Positions 35,612 to 44,750 are shown, counted from the stretch's first letter. The stretch is DNA of 64,000 bases from Psychrobacter lutiphocae DSM 21542 (GCF_000382145.1 NZ_KB907624.1:63752-127751), one strand, 5' to 3'. The notes: generated from the sequence alone by a model not told the origin. A program made the numbers and translations.

Positions 35612-36628
35612 CTACTCATGACTCAGGTTTAAATCAAGCTGTTCAAAAAATGCCATGCGATGCGGTATGCTGTTTAAAATAACCTGCTTTAAATCACCAA
35701 TACGTTCGCTTTTATAAGCCACCGCATAATAGGCTAACAAGCTTTCTGCCATGTCCTCATAATCATTGGTTTTGGCATAGTAGGAGATATGGTGGCTGTC
35801 TTTGGCTTGTGCTTGTTTCCATAAGGCGTATTGCGGATTTTGTTGTTTAAACAGCATCTCGTTGAAATAATTGTGAGTGGCTTCATGAAACAAAGCTTCT
35901 TCAATAGAGCCTTTTTTAATATGTTCAGCACCTCGTTGCTCAAAAATAATGAGGTTATTGCTGCCGCCCATCAGACCGTTATAATGGTTGTGTATGGTCA
36001 TAGAGTGGGTTGCGGCACGTAACTTTGGCGGAATATATCCCATTAATTTGGCATACTCCAAACCAACCAAATAGGCATCTTGCCAACTGCGTTTGCCATT
36101 ATCATAGCTGACTTGCACCTCAATAGTTGCGCCAGAGTGATAGCGTGCGCTAAAGATATAAAATCGGCTGTACAACCATTTTTTTTGTTTGATTTCATAA
36201 TATCTTCTAACAGCGGTATAGGGAGGATAACTGGGAAAAGATGTGGCAGGATGTGTAGAAGAGAGAGTAGAAGAGTAGGAGTAGAAAGAAGGCGAGAGAT
36301 TTGAATGTGATACCAACTTGCTGGCAAGCTTGTTAGTGCCAGCCTGATCAGCGTTTTTTTGATAAGTGTACGCCTGATTGGTATTGGCCTGATTTGCGAG
36401 ATCCTGATTTGATGCAGCACAGTTGAATCTATGCCCATAGCAAGACCTCATCGTTTCAGGCACAGACAGGCGTAAAAAATCATTGGCATCTGTCGAGTTA
36501 ATGATGTCAGTGCCAAGCGCATAGACGGTGCCGCCAGTGCCATTAGGGTGGCCAAAGGCGGCGGCATACAGCCCAGAGCTTATGGTGAGAAGCAGTACGC
36601 TGGAAAATAAAAGATGGACGGCTCTCAT
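35612..36628 (-). CDS. Putative secreted zinc metallopeptidase
   Basis: 338 residues. A signal peptide is clear (VHLLFSSVLLLTISSGLYA, cleavage near residue 22). A Ser/Asn/Gln-rich low-complexity region spans about residues 70-135. The conserved C-terminal part has HEATH at 248-252, matching HEXXH, and Glu291 or Glu295 in NDYEDMAESLLAYY as the likely third ligand, a gluzincin layout. The protein is probably periplasmic or outer-surface. I do not recognise the exact peptidase family. Confidence 0.65.
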   Translation of the reverse strand: MRAVHLLFSSVLLLTISSGLYAAAFGHPNGTGGTVYALGTDIINSTDANDFLRLSVPETMRSCYGHRFNCAASNQDLANQANTNQAYTYQKNADQAGTNKLASKLVSHSNLSPSFYSYSSTLSSTHPATSFPSYPPYTAVRRYYEIKQKKWLYSRFYIFSARYHSGATIEVQVSYDNGKRSWQDAYLVGLEYAKLMGYIPPKLRAATHSMTIHNHYNGLMGGSNNLIIFEQRGAEHIKKGSIEEALFHEATHNYFNEMLFKQQNPQYALWKQAQAKDSHHISYYAKTNDYEDMAESLLAYYAVAYKSERIGDLKQVILNSIPHRMAFFEQLDLNLSHE

Positions 36629-36833
36629 GGTTGCTCTCTATATGTTCTATACGCTTGATATGAGGGTTTTTGGCTTGTTTCTGATTTTTTAATCCTGACT
36701 TTTCTAGCTTGTTAGCTATCTAAAGTCAGCTTTTAACGCCAGCTTTCTAATCTTTGAGCTCATTCTAACCTTTTAATTCTCTAGTGCTAACTCTCAAGTT
36801 TTCTAGCACCTAACTTGCTAATCGTACTGAGTG

Positions 36834-38207
36834 CTAACTGTACTGAGTGGACTCATTGTCAACCTTATTAAAGTGCTCTGCTTGGGTTTTATTACCCAAA
36901 ATCTTATTGCCAACCACGCCTGACGTAATAGAGCCACTGACGTTCACTAAAGTACGCATCATATCAATTAACGGCTCAATAGAAATAAGCAAGCCTGCTA
37001 ACTCAAGCGGCATGCCCAATGTTGATAACACAATAATGGCGGCAAAAGTTGCACCACCGCCGACGCCTGCCACGCCAAAAGAGGCAATCATAGCGACACC
37101 CACCACAGAAGCGATAAAGCTGATAGACCAAGGATCTATTCCCATCGTCGGGGCAATCATCATCGCAAGCATGGCTGGATAGACGCCAGCACATCCATTT
37201 TGACCGATGGTGGCACCAAAAGATGCAGAGAAGTTAGCGATGGGTTTGGCAATACCCAGCTTATTGACTTGCGCATCGATGTTTAGAGGAATAGTGGCCG
37301 CTGAGCTGCGTGAGGTAAACGCAAAGGTAAGAACAGGCGCAATTTTTTTAAAATGCGCTACTGGAGATCTGCCAGTGAGCATGATAATCAAGGCATGCAC
37401 AATTAGCATGATGAATAAAGCCACATAGGAGGCAATTAAAAACTTTGCCAGTTGCCAAATGGCAGTGGCATCTGTGGTGACGATTACCTTAATCATCAAG
37501 GCTAGTATACCATAAGGGGTTAAGCGGATGATAAAGCGCACCAACTCCATCACCCAAGTTTGTAGCACATCAATGCCACGGATAATTAGCCCCCCTTTTT
37601 CAGGATCATTTTTATTGACTGTTAAAGCCGCAAATCCTAGCAAACTGGCGACGACTACGGCAGAAATCATCGAGGTGCTGGCAAGCTCAGCAAAGGTGCC
37701 ACCGATACTGGTTGGAATAAAGCTTAAAATTAATCCAGGAATGGTTAAATCCGCAATATCACCACTGCGCTCAATCATGCTTTGACCACGGGCAATTTCC
37801 ATCTCACCAGCGACAATAGAGCTGGCATCAAGTTGGAAAATATTAGCAATAATTGCACCGTCTAAAGCTGCTATCCCTGTGGTAATAAGCAGGGTACTGA
37901 TAATCCAAAAGCTCATAGAGCCAATCATCGCTGCTTTTTCTAAGCGTGCAATGGCCGCTAAAATCGAGATAAACACCAAAGGCATGGCGATCATTTTTAA
38001 TAAATTCACATAGCCATTACCGACGATATTTACCCAAGGCAAGAATTCATCGATATTGATCTGTAACACCGACAGCACAAGCCCATAAGCCACGCCCAAA
38101 AATAGGCCTAAAAACACACTGTGGCTTAGTGAGTTGCTGTTACGATGAAATCGCCATAAGCCAAACAGTAAGGCAATAAAAACTGCCAGTAAAATGACAA
38201 CCAGCAT
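36834..38207 (-). CDS. tcyP: L-cystine:cation symporter, TcyP/YdjN type
   Basis: 457 residues of the dicarboxylate/amino acid:cation symporter superfamily (E. coli TcyP is 463). About eight membrane helices plus two re-entrant loops are visible. The serine-rich TSRSSAATIPLNI and the GATIGQNGCAGVYPAMLA and GVAGVGGGATFAA segments match the cystine-specific subgroup rather than GltP/DctA. Start ATG with AGGGGG 7 nt upstream. Cystine uptake fits with the sulfur-relay and methionine-repair genes elsewhere in the window. Confidence 0.88.
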   Translation of the reverse strand: MLVVILLAVFIALLFGLWRFHRNSNSLSHSVFLGLFLGVAYGLVLSVLQINIDEFLPWVNIVGNGYVNLLKMIAMPLVFISILAAIARLEKAAMIGSMSFWIISTLLITTGIAALDGAIIANIFQLDASSIVAGEMEIARGQSMIERSGDIADLTIPGLILSFIPTSIGGTFAELASTSMISAVVVASLLGFAALTVNKNDPEKGGLIIRGIDVLQTWVMELVRFIIRLTPYGILALMIKVIVTTDATAIWQLAKFLIASYVALFIMLIVHALIIMLTGRSPVAHFKKIAPVLTFAFTSRSSAATIPLNIDAQVNKLGIAKPIANFSASFGATIGQNGCAGVYPAMLAMMIAPTMGIDPWSISFIASVVGVAMIASFGVAGVGGGATFAAIIVLSTLGMPLELAGLLISIEPLIDMMRTLVNVSGSITSGVVGNKILGNKTQAEHFNKVDNESTQYS

Positions 38208-38384
38208 AATAAGCCCCCTTAAATAGATAGTGAAATAGTATTAGATAGTGAGTAGGTTTGGTTGCATTATAGTTAATAAGGTTAGTGTTAGTAGAGTAGT
38301 GTTATGTAGGGTTAGTATAAATGAGAATCTATGATTGCTGCCCTTATTTGATAATAAAGACAACCAATCATAAGTATTAATTAC

Positions 38385-38413
38385 TTGACCCACTAACAAA
38401 CTTACATTAGAAT
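38385..38413 (+). promoter_or_regulatory. Sigma-70 promoter of trpB
   Basis: TTGACC (38385-38390) and TAGAAT (38408-38413) with a 17-bp spacer. Transcription should begin near 38420, giving a leader of about 175 nt before the trpB start. Confidence 0.6.
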
Positions 38414-38485
38414 TTGTATCAATGTACTAGAGCGATAGAACAAAATAACAAGTTATCACGTAATGACAAAACAATATCCACTTTC

Positions 38486-38521
38486 GTTAATCTAGATTAG
38501 TCTAGCGTAATCTAAATTAAC
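38486..38521 (+). promoter_or_regulatory. Palindrome in the trpB leader
   Basis: GTTAATCTAGATTA (38486-38499) pairs with TAATCTAAATTAAC (38508-38521), 13 of 14 positions, with an 8-nt centre. No T-tract follows, so it is not a terminator. It may be an operator or an mRNA hairpin. Confidence 0.55.
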
Positions 38522-38596
38522 AAAGCCAGTTAAATTAATCATATTTAAAGTCACTATTATAACGCATCAGTTAAATATTAGAGAAAAGGCACTACA

Positions 38597-39817
38597 ATGA
38601 TACAAATTATTAACAGCTATGGTCTGCACCCAACTACTCAGCCAGATGCTGACGGCTTATACGGAGAGTTTGGCGGTAAGATAGGGCACCCACAATTGGC
38701 AAAAGCATTGGCAGAGCTAGAGGTCGGCTTTCACGAAATTATCAAAAACGATGACTTTATATCTGAAATGAAGCGCTTACGTGAGACCTATGTTGGTCGT
38801 CCCAGTCCTATTTATCATGCCAAAAGATTGTCAGAACATTGCGGTGGTGCGCAAATTTATCTAAAACGGGAAGATTTAAACCATACAGGTGCGCACAAGA
38901 TCAACCACTGTTTAGGCGAGGTGTTGCTGGCTAAGAAGTTGGGTAAAACCAAAGTCATCGCTGAGACTGGCGCTGGTCAACATGGGGTAGCTTTAGCAAC
39001 CGCCGCCGCCTTGATGGACGTTGAATGTGAAATCCATATGGGCGTGGTTGATATCAAAAAAGAGCATCCAAATGTTAGCCGCATGAAGATTTTAGGTGCC
39101 AAGCTGGTGCCAGTATCTGAAGGCGCAGGAACCTTAAAAGAAGCGGTTGACAGTGCATTTGTTGCTTATTTAAATGACATTGAAAACAGCATGTTTGCCA
39201 TTGGCTCTGTGGTAGGCCCTGCGCCGTATCCTGAAATGGTAGGATACTTCCAATCAGTTATTGGACATGAGGCACGTGAGCAGTTTTTGGCGACAACGGG
39301 TAGTTTGCCTAATAAAGTAGTGGCCTGTGTTGGCGGTGGATCCAACGCCATGGGAATGTTCAGCGGCTTTTTAGATGATGAGACTGTCGAAAAGATTGGA
39401 GTTGAGCCGGCAGGAGAGGGACTAGATACGCCAAATCACGCGGCCACCATGACCAAAGGGGTTAAGGGTGAAATTCAAGGCTTTAAGTGTTATGTCCTGC
39501 TTGATGATGAAGGTCAGCCAGCACAAGTACATTCGATTGCATCTGGCTTGGATTATCCTGGTGTTGGACCACAGCATTCATATCTAAAAGATTCACAGTT
39601 GGCGACTTATGAGGCCGTGACTGATGAAGAATGTTTGGATGCGTTTATGGCGCTATCACGGTTAGAGGGTATTATCCCTGCGCTTGAGTCTTCGCATGCG
39701 GTGGCGTATGCGATGAAAGTGGCCAAAGATATGTCACCACAAGATACCATCTTAGTCAACTTATCTGGACGTGGTGATAAAGACATTGATTATGTGTTAG
39801 AAAAAATTAAATTATAA
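38597..39817 (+). CDS. trpB: Tryptophan synthase beta chain, divergent and stand-alone
   Basis: 406 residues. The core is clear: [21 protein letters not shown] with PLP lysine K101, AETGAGQHG with catalytic E123, [12 protein letters not shown] and [12 protein letters not shown]. It condenses indole and serine. Differences from standard TrpB: the usual YVPE after FGG is replaced by KIGHPQ, and the segment before [20 protein letters not shown] is short and altered. No trpA follows (a terminator and a receptor gene do), so it may work alone on indole or be paired at a distance. Confidence 0.85.
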   Translation: MIQIINSYGLHPTTQPDADGLYGEFGGKIGHPQLAKALAELEVGFHEIIKNDDFISEMKRLRETYVGRPSPIYHAKRLSEHCGGAQIYLKREDLNHTGAHKINHCLGEVLLAKKLGKTKVIAETGAGQHGVALATAAALMDVECEIHMGVVDIKKEHPNVSRMKILGAKLVPVSEGAGTLKEAVDSAFVAYLNDIENSMFAIGSVVGPAPYPEMVGYFQSVIGHEAREQFLATTGSLPNKVVACVGGGSNAMGMFSGFLDDETVEKIGVEPAGEGLDTPNHAATMTKGVKGEIQGFKCYVLLDDEGQPAQVHSIASGLDYPGVGPQHSYLKDSQLATYEAVTDEECLDAFMALSRLEGIIPALESSHAVAYAMKVAKDMSPQDTILVNLSGRGDKDIDYVLEKIKL

Positions 39818-39867
39818 CGGTTTTTAATAACTCTACGTTAACTTAAAAACCAAGGCTCTACATAAAT

Positions 39868-39902
39868 AAAGCGGTGGTTTTATGTGGTTTAACCACCGCT
39901 TT
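39868..39902. terminator. Terminator after trpB
   Basis: 12-bp stem AAAGCGGTGGTT / AACCACCGCTTT with an 11-nt loop. A short T-rich tail follows. Confidence 0.8.
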
Positions 39903-40039
39903 AGTTTTGACGTTGTAGATCCTAAAATAAAGACACTTCCTTTCTTGTAATAAAGGCTTGCTTTAATAGGGGTATGTCTTATTATTAGCTTAACCCCTTT
40001 AGTTTACTGAGCTAGCTACTAGCTAGTTAACTATTAAAA

Positions 40040-40102
40040 ACGATAGGTAACTAAACACGATAGGTAACTAAACACGATAGGTAACTAAAAACGATAGGTA
40101 AC
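40040..40102. repeat. 17-bp tandem repeat carrying the receptor gene's stop codon
   Basis: Three units ACGATAGGTAACTAAAC (40040, 40057, 40074; the last with one change) continue into the coding copy at 40091. On the minus strand each unit reads as the last codons of the receptor gene (TYRF-type) plus TAG. So the gene end and its stop codon were copied in tandem. Confidence 0.9.
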
Positions 40103-42607
40103 CCCGGCATTAATCGAGCGCTCACTAAGCGGTGTGTGTTCTGCCAAATAAGACGCATGGTTATAAGCGAGCTTATTAAACGCATTCTCTAACTGAATAA
40201 AGGCTGTATAATCATGCTCACTGGGGCTGTAATATACCAGTTTGGCGTTGACTCGGTTATAGCTGGGCGTTGTTTTTTCAAAGTCAGCCACTTTGTTTTG
40301 CTCAAAACGATGATAGCCAGAAACAACCAAATCAAATTGACCAAACTGAGCACTGATATCGCCACCCACTCTTGGGGCGACCAAACGCGGGGCATAGCGG
40401 CTATTTAAACTGCGATCATCTAGCTTAATAATGGCAATATCTGCAAAACTACCGATGCTAATATTTGGGGTTAAGTAATAGCGCGCTGTGACTTCACCGC
40501 CATAATGCTTGGCATCACTTTGTGCATAGTCAACCAAACGAAATCCAGCAGATTCACCTTCAGTCACCAAGTCTTGAGTTTTGGCATAGATATAGTCTTG
40601 GCTGTCATTATAAAAGGCAGATGTGCTAAACTCGAAGTTTTCTTTGTTGTTATAACGGTAAGTAAGCTCTACGCCATTGGTTTTTTCTTTATCCAACTGG
40701 GTATTACCACGTTCCCAGCTATTGGTTGCCAAGTGTGCTCCATTAGCAAACAACTCTTGAGAAGCAGGCAAACGCTGTGAGTGGCTAAGGCGTGCAGATA
40801 CCTGGTGGTGCGGCGCCAAGTAGCGACCACCTTCTAAGCTAACAGACGTGCCTGAGTGTGATTTCTTGATTGAGTTATCTTTGTCTTTGATGCGCTGGTA
40901 GTCTTGACGGGCGCCAAATTCAAGATACCAAGGGCTTTTATTTAAACTATCATGGTTATGGCTGTGCGTTGTGGCAGTTTGATGGGTGGTAGCTGTTTCA
41001 GTGCCTGAGCCTGTCACTGAGTTGTGCTGCTGCGCCAGAGTGTGGCTGTCACTGCTGTGGTCATGACCAGCATGTCCGTCTTGTTGTCCTGAGTTAAAAA
41101 TCTGAGTGTCATCCATTTGACTGCCAAAATAACCTGGGGTGAGACGCTCAATAAAATACACGCCAATTTGGTCGCTGTCGGTTTTTGGTAAATAGCCTTC
41201 TAATCCTCTGGCTTTAAAGTTGCTCTTGTTGTAGTCCACTCCGAAAACCCCTTTCATAAAGCCTAAGTTGCCCACAGGATATAGGCTGTGAGTGGCTTGC
41301 ACTTTTGTACCAAAGGCTTTGTTGCTAAAGCGGGTACCGACCACGCCTTCATCAATTTCATCATGATGATAATCGGTATAGCTAAATTTGGTATTTAGCT
41401 TGTCGATGCCGAGTATGGGCGTTAGATGTTCGGTATGAACTTGAAATACATCAGATTTTAGTTTTACAAAAGGCGGTGCACCATGCTCATGACTGTGACC
41501 ATGTCCGTGACTGTGGTCGTGATCGTGGTCATGGTCATGGTCGTGACCGTGTGCATGTTCATCATGATCTGCGTGCTCATGGTCGTGCTCGTGGTCATCA
41601 TGCCCATGCAGATGGTCATGATCTGCTGGCGAGCAGTTTAAGCGATTGCTAAACGGGTCGTCAGGTTGACAAAAGTTGTGTACGTGAAAGGGTAAGCCAT
41701 ATTCTGACTTTTGGCGCTGATAAGAAAAGCCAATGGAATCAAAGTCGCCCACATAAGCAAGGCCTAGGCTGCCGTTATCTTGGGTATACCAGCTGTTATC
41801 GATTTTTTTGTTGCGCCAATGAGGTACTTTAATATCTTCTTGGTCGGTTTTTTGAAAGCGACCAGTCCACAGCCAGTTGTCACCCAGCTTACCATTGAGC
41901 TGTGCATAGCCTAGATAGCCTTCAGTGGCCTGTTGTCCAACCAAGGTGACCTGTCCATTAACCGAGTTTTGTTGGTCTTTCATATTGAGGGCAGTATCAA
42001 TACCAGGGATACTGTCATCGACCACATTGACCACACCGCCAATAGCGCCACCACCATACATAAGTGCTGAGGTGCCTTTGATGACTTCAATTTGTTTTGC
42101 GCCCAATACGGGTACTGAGACTTGGTGGTCTGGCGAAATATGCGAGGCATCTTGTACGTTCATGCCATTTTGCATAACTTGAACTCTGGGCGCAGTTTGG
42201 CCACGGATGATGGGGCGACTTGCGCCTTGACCAAAACTGTCAGAGGCTAGGCCTGGCTCATTGGCCAGTACATCACCTAAGGTGGTTTTGGTCTGGGTTT
42301 CGAGCTGATATTGGTCAATGATACTGGTGGCAGTGGCCAGCTCTTGAGTTTTTGATTGAAGTGGACTGCTGTGTACCACAGCGGTAATAGGGGCTAAGGT
42401 GACTTTTGGGGTTTGGGTTGTATTGAGTGCTTGGGTTGTATTGGTTGGGTCAGTCTGAGTGACCGCAAGTGCTGGTACTGTAAGTAGTGACAGCGATAAT
42501 AAAGGTACGGCCGTTAGGTGTAGTTGGCGAAGAGCACCTGATAGTGGATGTAGTTTGTGCTGTTTGATAGATGCGCTGTTAGCTAGGTTGTTAGTTGAGT
42601 TTGACAT
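40085..42607 (-). CDS. znuD: TonB-dependent receptor, ZnuD-like, with His-rich loop
   Basis: 840 residues. A signal peptide (hydrophobic LTAVPLLSLSLLTVPALA), a plug domain with TSALMYGGGAIGGVVNV, and a 22-strand barrel ending in the aromatic GVTYRF. An extracellular loop of about 55 residues near 320-380 is packed with His and Asp (HGHDDHEHDHEH and similar), flanked by cysteines in HNFCQP and LNCSPA. A second His-rich loop has DGHAGHDHSSDSH. These are hallmarks of ZnuD, which imports zinc and can use heme. A Zur-box-like palindrome lies upstream. Confidence 0.88.
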   Translation of the reverse strand: MSNSTNNLANSASIKQHKLHPLSGALRQLHLTAVPLLSLSLLTVPALAVTQTDPTNTTQALNTTQTPKVTLAPITAVVHSSPLQSKTQELATATSIIDQYQLETQTKTTLGDVLANEPGLASDSFGQGASRPIIRGQTAPRVQVMQNGMNVQDASHISPDHQVSVPVLGAKQIEVIKGTSALMYGGGAIGGVVNVVDDSIPGIDTALNMKDQQNSVNGQVTLVGQQATEGYLGYAQLNGKLGDNWLWTGRFQKTDQEDIKVPHWRNKKIDNSWYTQDNGSLGLAYVGDFDSIGFSYQRQKSEYGLPFHVHNFCQPDDPFSNRLNCSPADHDHLHGHDDHEHDHEHADHDEHAHGHDHDHDHDHDHSHGHGHSHEHGAPPFVKLKSDVFQVHTEHLTPILGIDKLNTKFSYTDYHHDEIDEGVVGTRFSNKAFGTKVQATHSLYPVGNLGFMKGVFGVDYNKSNFKARGLEGYLPKTDSDQIGVYFIERLTPGYFGSQMDDTQIFNSGQQDGHAGHDHSSDSHTLAQQHNSVTGSGTETATTHQTATTHSHNHDSLNKSPWYLEFGARQDYQRIKDKDNSIKKSHSGTSVSLEGGRYLAPHHQVSARLSHSQRLPASQELFANGAHLATNSWERGNTQLDKEKTNGVELTYRYNNKENFEFSTSAFYNDSQDYIYAKTQDLVTEGESAGFRLVDYAQSDAKHYGGEVTARYYLTPNISIGSFADIAIIKLDDRSLNSRYAPRLVAPRVGGDISAQFGQFDLVVSGYHRFEQNKVADFEKTTPSYNRVNAKLVYYSPSEHDYTAFIQLENAFNKLAYNHASYLAEHTPLSERSINAGVTYRF

Positions 42608-42630
42608 AATTAATAGGCTATTTTGTAATA

Positions 42631-42726
42631 TATAGTCAGAGAGCTACTAAGTGCAGTGTCTCGCTAAGCCTACGTGAGTAGTACTTGCACTTGCTTGCCT
42701 TGTATCTTTAGACTTCTTTGACTATA
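42631..42726. mobile_element. MITE-like element B, copy 2 (pair with 33702-33808)
   Basis: 96 bp with end repeats TATAGTCAGAGAG and CTTCTTTGACTATA. It shares interior blocks with copy 1 (CTCGCTAAGCCTAC, TACTTGC, GCCTTGT). It sits in the leader of the receptor gene, between the predicted Zur operator and the start codon. Confidence 0.72.
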
Positions 42727-42777
42727 AACGTTAATGGTTGGTGGATGTTTAAGTAGTTAAGTAATTTAACATAGAGA

Positions 42778-42792
42778 TGTTATAACATAACA
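42778..42792. promoter_or_regulatory. Zur-box-like operator
   Basis: TGTTATAACATAACA: an inverted TGTTAT/ATAACA with 3-nt centre, close to the gammaproteobacterial Zur consensus core. On the minus strand it overlaps a possible -10 region about 170 bp upstream of the ZnuD-like gene. Confidence 0.6.
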
Positions 42793-42840
42793 AATTGAAA
42801 AACAAGCATCGTTTATTTTATAAGTCGTTTATTTTATAAA

Positions 42841-42974
42841 TAGGACTTATGCAAAAATACGATTTCAAGGCTTTAAAAGCGACTGGTTATTATTTATGGA
42901 GCGTCTGGCTCTACCGTCAGAGGATTCATAAATGATGACCAGTCGCCATAATTTCTACTCGGGCGTAAGTTTTA
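42841..42974. mobile_element. MITE-like element A, copy 1 (pair with 57872-58005)
   Basis: 134 bp, the same length as the other copy. Ends TAGGACTTATGC and GCGTAAGTTTTA are inverted but worn. The interior contains a long inverted repeat, GCGACTGGTTATTATTTATG with CATAAATGATGACCAGTCGC (18 of 20). No coding capacity. Confidence 0.82.
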
Positions 42975-43544
42975 TAAAGTGGATGTGGTAGAAAAAATAG
43001 GTGCTAAAATAAAATAGGTGTAGAAAAAATTAAGTAGGTGATACAAATAAGGTTGTAGCCGAGGGACGAGGCGCGCGCTACTGTGGATTGAAGCTTGGGA
43101 TGTGAAGGCGCATATTTCGTAGGGTGGTAGTATTTTTGATGTTGAGGCTAGTTCTTTTGTTTTGTTTTATGGTGAAATGTTGTTATGGGTAATTTAGGGT
43201 TGTGGTTGGATGTGGAGGTTGTGGTATATTATTTACTGTAAGTGTACGAGTGTTTACTGGCATAATAAGAGCGCTTGATTTAAAACTGTTAACAAAAGGA
43301 GGGTATTAAAATAGTTGTAAACTTTTATGGCATATAGCATGGTGATAAAGACGTGCTCTAGGAATTATTGTCTAAAACAGGCATAATATTAGGTTTAGTT
43401 ATGCGTGTTTATCAGTTGTAAAGTTCTAGGTTTTATCCTTACATAGTGTAATAAACAATAATTTTAAAATTTTTAGTAATAGGTCTTAAATAGAGTCTAA
43501 TTAGTTTATATAATAAATTAATTTATATAATAATAGGAAGCCGT
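42975..43544. other. Intergenic region upstream of the ketoacyl synthase gene
   Basis: 570 bp without a credible gene. A G-rich stretch at about 43055-43130 (CCGAGGGACGAGG onwards) resembles the opposite strand of the hairpin repeat at 31574-31620. The remainder is AT-rich. Confidence 0.5.
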
Positions 43545-44690
43545 ATGAAAACATATATTACAGGGACAGGGCTATATATTCCGCCATATAGCATTAGTAA
43601 TGAAGAGCTGGTTGCCTCGTTTAATCAGTATGTTGATAACTATAATGCACAGTATGCCAGTGATATTGAGGCTGGTGAGCGTGAGGCGCTAGAGAAATCT
43701 TCAGCAGAGTTTATTGAAAAGGTTTCGGGGATTAAGTCACGCTATGTGATGGAGAAGTCTGGAATTTTGGATCCAGAGGTGATGATGCCAGTTATCGCTG
43801 AGCGCAAGCTGGGTGAGGAGTTGTCAGTGATGGCTGAGATGGGGCGTGATGCCTTGCTTCAGGCGCTTGCTGAGGCTGGTCTTGAGCCTAATCAACTGGA
43901 TGGCATTATTGTCGCTTGTTCAAATTTGCCACGGGCCTATCCAGCATTGGCGATTGAGATTCAGCATGCTATCGGTATGATAGGCGGTTTTGCCTATGAC
44001 ATGAACGTCGCTTGTAGTGCGGCGACTTTTGGTATTGCGCAAGCGGTGGGGACTATTAAAGGTGGTCTTGGGACACGTATCGCTGTGGTTAATGTTGAGA
44101 TTACTTCTGCGCATCTAAATTGGCGTAATCGTGATAGTCACTTTATCTTTGGTGATGTCGCAACTGCTAGTATTGTTGAGCAGTGTGAGACGCCAAAAGG
44201 CTATGAGATATTGGATAGTAAGTTGTTTACTCAGTATTCGATTAATATTAAAAATGAGTACGGCTTTATGGACAGAGGTGAGTATTATGCAGCTGGTCGA
44301 GCCCTGTATGATGATATCAAAGAGCCGATGACTGATAAGCTGTTTATGCAAAATGGGCGTAAAGTGTTCCGTGAGGTGTGTCCAAAAGTGTCTGAGATTA
44401 TCAGCACTCATTTGCAAGAAAATAACTTGCCTGCATCTGAAGTAAAAATGATGTGGCTGCATCAGGCCAACATTAATATGATTAATCTTATCTTACGCAG
44501 TGTGGTTGGTAAAGATGCCGATCCAGCGATTACGCCAACCGTGATTGATGAGTTTGGTAATACTAGCTCTGCCAGTCCAGTCATTGTGTTTCACCGCTAT
44601 AAAGACCAATTGCAGTCAGGTGATTTGGGTGTGATGTGTTCGTTTGGTGCTGGTTATTCAATTGGTTCTGTATTGCTTAGAAAAGTATAA
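43545..44690 (+). CDS. Beta-ketoacyl-ACP synthase III-like enzyme
   Basis: 381 residues, thiolase fold. The catalytic triad is intact: Cys in DMNVACSAATF, His in WLHQANINM and Asn in EFGNTSSASP. It is longer than E. coli FabH (317) and resembles the longer Pseudomonas-type KAS III enzymes, some of which prime fatty-acid synthesis with acyl-CoA from beta-oxidation. Good ribosome site AGGAAG. No acyl carrier protein or other fab gene is adjacent, which fits an accessory rather than the main FabH. Confidence 0.85.
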   Translation: MKTYITGTGLYIPPYSISNEELVASFNQYVDNYNAQYASDIEAGEREALEKSSAEFIEKVSGIKSRYVMEKSGILDPEVMMPVIAERKLGEELSVMAEMGRDALLQALAEAGLEPNQLDGIIVACSNLPRAYPALAIEIQHAIGMIGGFAYDMNVACSAATFGIAQAVGTIKGGLGTRIAVVNVEITSAHLNWRNRDSHFIFGDVATASIVEQCETPKGYEILDSKLFTQYSINIKNEYGFMDRGEYYAAGRALYDDIKEPMTDKLFMQNGRKVFREVCPKVSEIISTHLQENNLPASEVKMMWLHQANINMINLILRSVVGKDADPAITPTVIDEFGNTSSASPVIVFHRYKDQLQSGDLGVMCSFGAGYSIGSVLLRKV

Positions 44691-44722
44691 CATCACTAAG
44701 CTTACGCTGTTATTAGGTTAAT

Positions 44723-44750
44723 AATCAGGGGCTATTTATAGCCCCTGATT
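44723..44750. terminator. Hairpin after the ketoacyl synthase gene
   Basis: 11-bp stem AATCAGGGGCT / AGCCCCTGATT with a 6-nt loop. The T-tract is weak, so it is a probable rather than certain terminator. Confidence 0.65.

Larger units (their letters stand above)
38208..38596. other. tcyP-trpB divergent intergenic region
   Basis: 389 bp with no coding frame. It holds the trpB promoter (38385-38413) and a palindrome in the leader (38486-38521), listed separately. On the tcyP side, no promoter could be placed with confidence. Confidence 0.6.

Noticed and set aside
36834-38207. Assignment as a glutamate or C4-dicarboxylate symporter
   Set aside because: The NGCAGVYPAMLA and GVGGGATFAA segments and length fit the cystine (TcyP) subgroup better.
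38486-38521. Leader palindrome as a trp attenuator terminator
   Set aside because: No T-tract follows, and no leader peptide with tandem Trp codons was found before it.
40189-42182. Several frames opposite the ZnuD-like gene
   Set aside because: Shadows of a long real gene with signal peptide, plug and barrel signatures.
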